This document shows positions 13,135 through 17,163 of a stretch of 17,163 nt of DNA, one piece after another. The translations under genes were made by a program, and so were the position numbers. The DNA lies in assembly GCA_019689695.1 (NCBI GenBank), contig JADGHA010000030.1:1-17163 (forward strand). Direction: 5' to 3'. Below the pieces are notes generated by a model, which was given only the letters and a program-made list of their open reading frames with translations, was not told the DNA's origin and did not search any database. How positions within the stretch are numbered: the first letter of the stretch is position 1; every line of letters begins with the position of its first letter. Origin of the DNA: Micromonosporaceae bacterium. GTDB lineage: Bacteria; Actinomycetota; Actinomycetes; Mycobacteriales; Micromonosporaceae.

Positions 13135-16100
13135 GTGGAAGAGGCGATAGCGGCCGTGTCGACCCAGCAGACCTCGCACGACAACCCGCTGGCGGGCTTC
13201 GGACCGAACGAATGGATCGTCGAGGACATGTACCAGCGGTACCTCGCCGACCCGGCCAGCGTGGACTCCGCGTGGCACGACTTCTTCGCCGACTACCGCC
13301 CCAGCCCGGAGGCGACCCCGGTGGCCTCGCCCACCCGGGCCGCGGGGGCCGCCGGGGCGGGGGGCGCGGCCCGGGCCGGCACCGAGGCGCCGGGCGCCGG
13401 GCCGGCGGCCGAGCCGCGCGACGCCCGGCCGGCAAAGCAGCGCCAGCCGGCCGCCGCACCCACCCCGGCAGAGCCGGTGACGGCGACTCCGCCGACCGCG
13501 GCGACCACCAACGGCGCGGTCAAGACCACGACCACCGCGCCGGCCCCGGCCGACCAGCAGGCGCCGGCGAAGGCGGCACCCGCGAAGGCCGCGCCGACCG
13601 GGGCGCCCCCGGGCGCGCGGACCGTCCCGCTGCGCGGCGTGGCCGCCCGGATCGTCGACAACATGGACGCCTCGCTGGCCGTGCCGACCGCGACCAGCGT
13701 GCGGGCGGTGCCGGCCAAGCTGCTCGCGGACAACCGCATCGTGATCAACAACCACCTGGCCCGCGGCCGCGGCGGCAAGGTCAGCTTCACCCACCTGATC
13801 GGGTACGCGGTGATCAAGGCGCTCGCCACCCACCCGGAGATGAACAACTCCTTCGCGGTGGTCGACGGCAAGCCGGTGACCGTGATACCCGACCACGTCA
13901 ACCTCGGCCTCGCCATCGACCTCGTCCGGCCGGACGGCTCGCGCACCCTGGTGGTGCCCTCCATCAAGGCCTGCGAGCAGATGGACTTCCGCCAGTTCTG
14001 GCAGGCGTACGAGGACGTGGTCCGGCGGGCCCGGCGCGGCGAGTTGACCATGGAGGACTACGCGGGCACCACCATCTCGCTGACCAACCCGGGCGGCATC
14101 GGCACGGTGCACTCGATCCCCCGGCTGATGCGCGGCCAGGGCGCGATCATCGGGGTGGGCGCCATGGAGTACCCGGCCCCGTTCGCCGGGATGAGCGAGG
14201 AGCAGCTCGCGGAGAACGCCATCTCCAAAATCATCAATCTGACCAGCACCTACGACCACCGGATCATCCAGGGCGCCCAGTCCGGCGAGTTCCTCAAGAC
14301 GGTGCACGGGCTGCTGCTCGGCGAGGACGGCTTCTACGACCAGATCTTCACCTCGCTGCGCATCCCCTACGAGCCGGTGCGGTGGACCCGGGACGTGGCA
14401 CGCACCTCCGAGGGGCAGATCGACAAGACCGCGCGGGTGATCGAGCTGATCCACGCGTACCGGGTGCGCGGCCACCTGATGGCCGACACCAACCCGCTGG
14501 AGTTCGAGATCCGCAAGCACCCGGACCTGGACATCCTCGAGCACGGCCTGAGCCTGTGGGACCTGGACCGCACGTTCCCGGTCGGCGGCTTCGCCGGCAA
14601 GCAGCGGATGAAGCTGCGCGACATCCTCGGCGTGCTGCGCGACTCGTACTGCCGGCGGGTCGGCGTGGAGTACATGCACATCCAGGATCCGGAGGAGCGG
14701 CGCTGGATCCAGCAGCGGGTGGAGCGCAAGTACGAGAAGCCGACCCCGGAGGAGCAGAAGCACATCCTCAACCGGCTCAACGCGGCCGAGGCGTTCGAGA
14801 CCTTCCTGCAGACCAAGTACGTCGGCCAGCGGCGCTTCTCACTGGAAGGCGGCGAGTCACTGATCCCGCTGCTGGACGCGGTGCTGCAGGCCTCCGCCGA
14901 GGCGAGCCTGGACGAGGTGGTCATCGGCATGGCCCACCGCGGCCGGCTGAACGTGCTGGCCAACATCGTCGGCAAGCCGTACGAGAAGATCTTCTCGGAG
15001 TTCGAGGGTCATCTCGACCCGAAGTCCTCGCAGGGCTCCGGCGACGTCAAGTACCACCTCGGCATGACCGGCAAGTACACGACGCCGGACGGCTCGCACG
15101 CGATCACCGTCTCGGTGGTGGCGAACCCGTCCCACCTGGAGGCGGTCGACCCGGTGCTGGAGGGGATCGTGCGGGCCAAGCAGGACCGCATCGACCTCAA
15201 GCTGGAGGGGTACACGGTGCTGCCGCTGCTGGTGCACGGCGACGCGGCGTTCGCCGGCCAGGGCGTGGTGGCGGAGACACTGAACCTGTCCCAGCTGCGC
15301 GGCTACCGCACCGGCGGCACGGTGCACGTCGTGGTCAACAACCAGGTCGGCTTCACCACCGCGCCGGACTACGCCCGCTCCAGCCTCTACGCCACCGACG
15401 TGGCCCGGATGATCCAGGCGCCGATCTTCCACGTGAACGGCGACGACCCGGAGGCGGTGGTCCGGGTGGCCCGGCTCGCCTTCGCCTACCGGCAGGAGTT
15501 CAACAAGGACGTGGTGATCGACCTGGTCTGCTACCGGCGGCGCGGGCACAACGAGGGCGACGACCCGTCGATGACCAACCCGCTGATGTACCAGATCATC
15601 GATACCAAGCGGTCGGTGCGCAAGCTCTACACCGAGGAGCTGATCGGGCGGGGCGACATCTCGGTGGCCGACGCCGAGGAGCTGCTGCGCGACTACCAGC
15701 AGCAGCTGGAGAAGGTCTTCAAGGCGACAAGGAACACGGTGAGCAGCTCGATCCCGCGGGGCAGCCGCTCGCGGCAGCCCGAGCCCGAGCCGCCGGTGGA
15801 CACCAGAGTGGACGCCTCGGTCATCAAGGCGATCGGCGACGCGCACGTGGCGCTGCCCGAGGGGTTCACCCCGCACAAGCGGATCCAGCAGGTGCTGGAA
15901 CGACGGGCGAAGATGTCCACCGAGGGCAACATCGACTGGGGGTTCGGCGAGATCATCGCGTTCGGCTCGCTGCTCGCCCAGGGCATCACCGTCCGCCTCG
16001 CCGGGCAGGACTCCCGCCGCGGCACCTTCGTGTCCCGGCACGCCTCGGTGGTCGACGCCCGCACCGGCGCGGACTACATGCCGCTGTACGCGCTGCGCGC

Positions 16101-16956
16101 CGGCCGGGCGCGGCTGTTCGTGCACGACTCGCTGCTGTCGGAGTTCGCCGCGATGGGCTTCGAGTACGGCTACTCAGTGGAGAACCCGCAGGCGCTGGTG
16201 ATGTGGGAAGCGCAGTTCGGCGACTTCGCCAACGGCGCGCAGGCGATCGTGGACGAGTTCGTCTCCTCCGGCGAGGCCAAGTGGGGCCAGCAGTCCTCGC
16301 TGGTGCTCCTGCTCCCGCACGGCCTGGAGGGCCAGGGGCCGGACCACTCCTCCGGCCGCCCCGAGCGCTACCTGCAGCTGTGCGCCGAGGACAACATGCG
16401 GGTGGCCATCCCCTCCACCCCGGCCAACTACTTCCACCTGCTGCGCCGGCAGGCCCTGTCCCCCAAGCGCAAGCCGCTGGTGGTCTTCACCCCCAAGTCG
16501 CTGCTGCGGCACAAGCTGGCCGTATCCCAGCTGGAGGAGTTCACCGGCGGCGCGTTCCAGCCGGTGATCCAGGACCCGACGGCCGACCCGGCCAGCGTCC
16601 GGCGGGTGCTGCTCTGCTCCGGGAAGGTCTACTACGACCTGGTGCAGGCGCGCACGGAGCGGAACATCACCGACACCGCGATCGTCCGGATGGAGCAGCT
16701 CTACCCGCTTCCGGTGGACGAGGTGAAGGCGGCCCTGTCCGCGTACCCGAACGCGGTCGACTTCGCCTGGGTGCAGGAGGAGCCGGCCAACCAGGGCGCG
16801 TGGAGCTTCGTCGCGCTGAACCTGCTGGAACACCTGGAAGGCGTACGGCTGCGGCGGATCTCCCGCCCGGCGGCGGCCGCACCCGCGGTCGGGTCAGCGA
16901 AGCTGCACGAGGCCGAGCAGGCCGCGCTCATCGAGGCGGCCCTCCCCCGCCACTGA
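13135..16956 (+). CDS. kgd: multifunctional 2-oxoglutarate dehydrogenase E1/E2 subunit (Kgd/OdhA type)
   Basis: A 1273-residue ThDP enzyme of the TCA cycle, converting 2-oxoglutarate within the actinobacterial 2-oxoglutarate dehydrogenase complex. An N-terminal SucA helix (FGPNEWIVEDMYQRYLADP, about 23-41) is followed by an Ala/Pro/Thr-rich linker (about 55-162), an E2 succinyltransferase-like domain (about 165-400) with STYDHRIIQGAQSG and active-site His375, and the E1 domain (about 420-1270). E1 landmarks are HRGRLNVLANIVGKPY (from 601), HGDAAFAGQGVVAETLNLS, the ThDP motif NGDDPEAV (Gly769-Asp770) and RRRGHNEGDDPSMTNP, and QDSRRGTF, FEYGY, QFGDFANGAQ and EEPANQGAW. There is no lipoyl domain, as in mycobacteria and corynebacteria. 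GTG 13135 has AGGA 5 nt upstream; GTG 13156 (MSTQQTSHDN) is an alternative. Inhibition by OdhI/GarA is known in relatives; the gene for that protein is not in this window. Confidence 0.97.
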   Translation: MEEAIAAVSTQQTSHDNPLAGFGPNEWIVEDMYQRYLADPASVDSAWHDFFADYRPSPEATPVASPTRAAGAAGAGGAARAGTEAPGAGPAAEPRDARPAKQRQPAAAPTPAEPVTATPPTAATTNGAVKTTTTAPAPADQQAPAKAAPAKAAPTGAPPGARTVPLRGVAARIVDNMDASLAVPTATSVRAVPAKLLADNRIVINNHLARGRGGKVSFTHLIGYAVIKALATHPEMNNSFAVVDGKPVTVIPDHVNLGLAIDLVRPDGSRTLVVPSIKACEQMDFRQFWQAYEDVVRRARRGELTMEDYAGTTISLTNPGGIGTVHSIPRLMRGQGAIIGVGAMEYPAPFAGMSEEQLAENAISKIINLTSTYDHRIIQGAQSGEFLKTVHGLLLGEDGFYDQIFTSLRIPYEPVRWTRDVARTSEGQIDKTARVIELIHAYRVRGHLMADTNPLEFEIRKHPDLDILEHGLSLWDLDRTFPVGGFAGKQRMKLRDILGVLRDSYCRRVGVEYMHIQDPEERRWIQQRVERKYEKPTPEEQKHILNRLNAAEAFETFLQTKYVGQRRFSLEGGESLIPLLDAVLQASAEASLDEVVIGMAHRGRLNVLANIVGKPYEKIFSEFEGHLDPKSSQGSGDVKYHLGMTGKYTTPDGSHAITVSVVANPSHLEAVDPVLEGIVRAKQDRIDLKLEGYTVLPLLVHGDAAFAGQGVVAETLNLSQLRGYRTGGTVHVVVNNQVGFTTAPDYARSSLYATDVARMIQAPIFHVNGDDPEAVVRVARLAFAYRQEFNKDVVIDLVCYRRRGHNEGDDPSMTNPLMYQIIDTKRSVRKLYTEELIGRGDISVADAEELLRDYQQQLEKVFKATRNTVSSSIPRGSRSRQPEPEPPVDTRVDASVIKAIGDAHVALPEGFTPHKRIQQVLERRAKMSTEGNIDWGFGEIIAFGSLLAQGITVRLAGQDSRRGTFVSRHASVVDARTGADYMPLYALRAGRARLFVHDSLLSEFAAMGFEYGYSVENPQALVMWEAQFGDFANGAQAIVDEFVSSGEAKWGQQSSLVLLLPHGLEGQGPDHSSGRPERYLQLCAEDNMRVAIPSTPANYFHLLRRQALSPKRKPLVVFTPKSLLRHKLAVSQLEEFTGGAFQPVIQDPTADPASVRRVLLCSGKVYYDLVQARTERNITDTAIVRMEQLYPLPVDEVKAALSAYPNAVDFAWVQEEPANQGAWSFVALNLLEHLEGVRLRRISRPAAAAPAVGSAKLHEAEQAALIEAALPRH

Positions 16957-16964
16957 GGTAGCGC

Positions 16965-17144
16965 ATGTACTTCACCGACCGCGGCATCGAGGAACTGGCC
17001 GAGCGGCGCGGCGACGAGACGGTCTCGCTGGAGTGGCTCGCCGAGCGGCTGCGCGACTTCGTGGACCTCAACCCGGAGTTCGAGACGCCGGTCGAGCGGC
17101 TCGCCACCTGGCTGGCCCGCCTCGACGACGAGCCCGAGGAGTGA
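16965..17144 (+). CDS. DUF6104-family small protein
   Basis: A 59-residue acidic protein beginning MYFTDRGIEELAERRGDETV and containing SLEWLAERLRDFVDLNPEFE and PVERLATWLARLDDE. It matches my memory of the small actinobacterial family DUF6104, whose function is not known. It is predicted helical and soluble, with no membrane segment or signal. The start lies 8 nt after the kgd stop and the GAGG ribosome site (16955-16958) overlaps that stop codon, so translation is probably coupled to kgd. Its last 13 nt are repeated 19 nt further on. Confidence 0.88.
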   Translation: MYFTDRGIEELAERRGDETVSLEWLAERLRDFVDLNPEFETPVERLATWLARLDDEPEE

Positions 17145-17163
17145 CGGCCGGCCCGAGGAGTGA
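17132..17163. repeat. 13-bp direct repeat at the end of the DUF6104 gene
   Basis: GCCCGAGGAGTGA occurs at 17132-17144, where it encodes the protein's end and stop codon, and again at 17151-17163 at the right edge. The GAGGAG within each copy could act as a ribosome site, and GTGA at 17141-17144 could be an overlapping start of a further gene; the window ends before this can be judged. Confidence 0.7.

Noticed and set aside
12871..14763. A 630-codon minus-strand frame opposite the permease end and kgd
   Set aside because: Val/His/Asp/Arg-rich shadow of kgd with no recognisable domain.
13014..16961. A 1315-codon plus-strand frame overlapping kgd
   Set aside because: It is a different frame of the same strand, giving an Arg/Gly/Pro-rich product without motifs; the kgd frame matches the OdhA/Kgd family along its whole length.
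1..17163. tRNA, rRNA, riboswitch, attachment site, insertion sequence or defence system
   Set aside because: I looked through the intergenic gaps (all 201 bp or shorter) and found no cloverleaf, riboswitch core, integrase, transposase or recognisable defence gene.

Overview
The window is very GC-rich, densely coded DNA from an actinobacterium, most likely a Micromonosporaceae-type organism (Micromonospora or Salinispora relatives). This is inferred from the mycobacterial-type fused 2-oxoglutarate dehydrogenase E1/E2 protein (Kgd/OdhA type), the actinobacterial small families DUF3052 and DUF6104, the PadR-DUF4097 pair, frequent GTG starts, and several candidate leaderless promoters (a TANNNT -10 box 6-8 nt before a start codon). 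I see no rRNA, tRNA, CRISPR array, insertion sequence or phage gene. Gene content and composition look chromosomal and native throughout.

Layout. (1) 1-2243, minus: a large membrane metalloprotease (M50/site-2-protease type) with a PqqD-like N-terminal module and degenerate cyclic-nucleotide-binding-like domains; its 3' end lies off the left edge. (2) 2445-3941, plus: glycerol kinase, divergent from the protease and convergent with the next block; a strong bidirectional hairpin terminator sits at 3993-4033. (3) 4063-9791, minus, five co-directional genes in transcription order: DUF4097 protein, PadR regulator (4-nt overlap), OmpR/PhoP-type response regulator, sensor histidine kinase (about 10-nt gap), and a membrane-anchored HtrA/PepD-like protease. 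(4) 9830-9892: a palindromic regulatory region with perfect 17-bp arms, placed between the divergent DUF4097 and DUF3052 genes. (5) 9952-12961: DUF3052 protein (plus), an LLM-class (luciferase-like) oxidoreductase (minus, overlapping DUF3052 tail to tail), and a two-gene ABC exporter (plus) that diverges from the oxidoreductase with only 25 bp between start codons. (6) 13135-17144, plus: the fused 2-oxoglutarate dehydrogenase followed by a 59-residue DUF6104 protein.

How the genes fit together. The RR-HK-HtrA order matches the mycobacterial mprA-mprB-pepD arrangement, so the middle block reads as an envelope-stress module, with the PadR-DUF4097 pair upstream on the same strand and a probable autoregulatory operator in front of it. 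The BcrA-type ABC transporter has no adjacent substrate gene. The right end is central metabolism (TCA cycle, glutamate node). The least familiar elements are the multidomain M50 protease, the elaborate palindrome in front of DUF4097-PadR, and the 25-bp divergent region serving the oxidoreductase and ABC genes. None of these can be called a new system from sequence alone.
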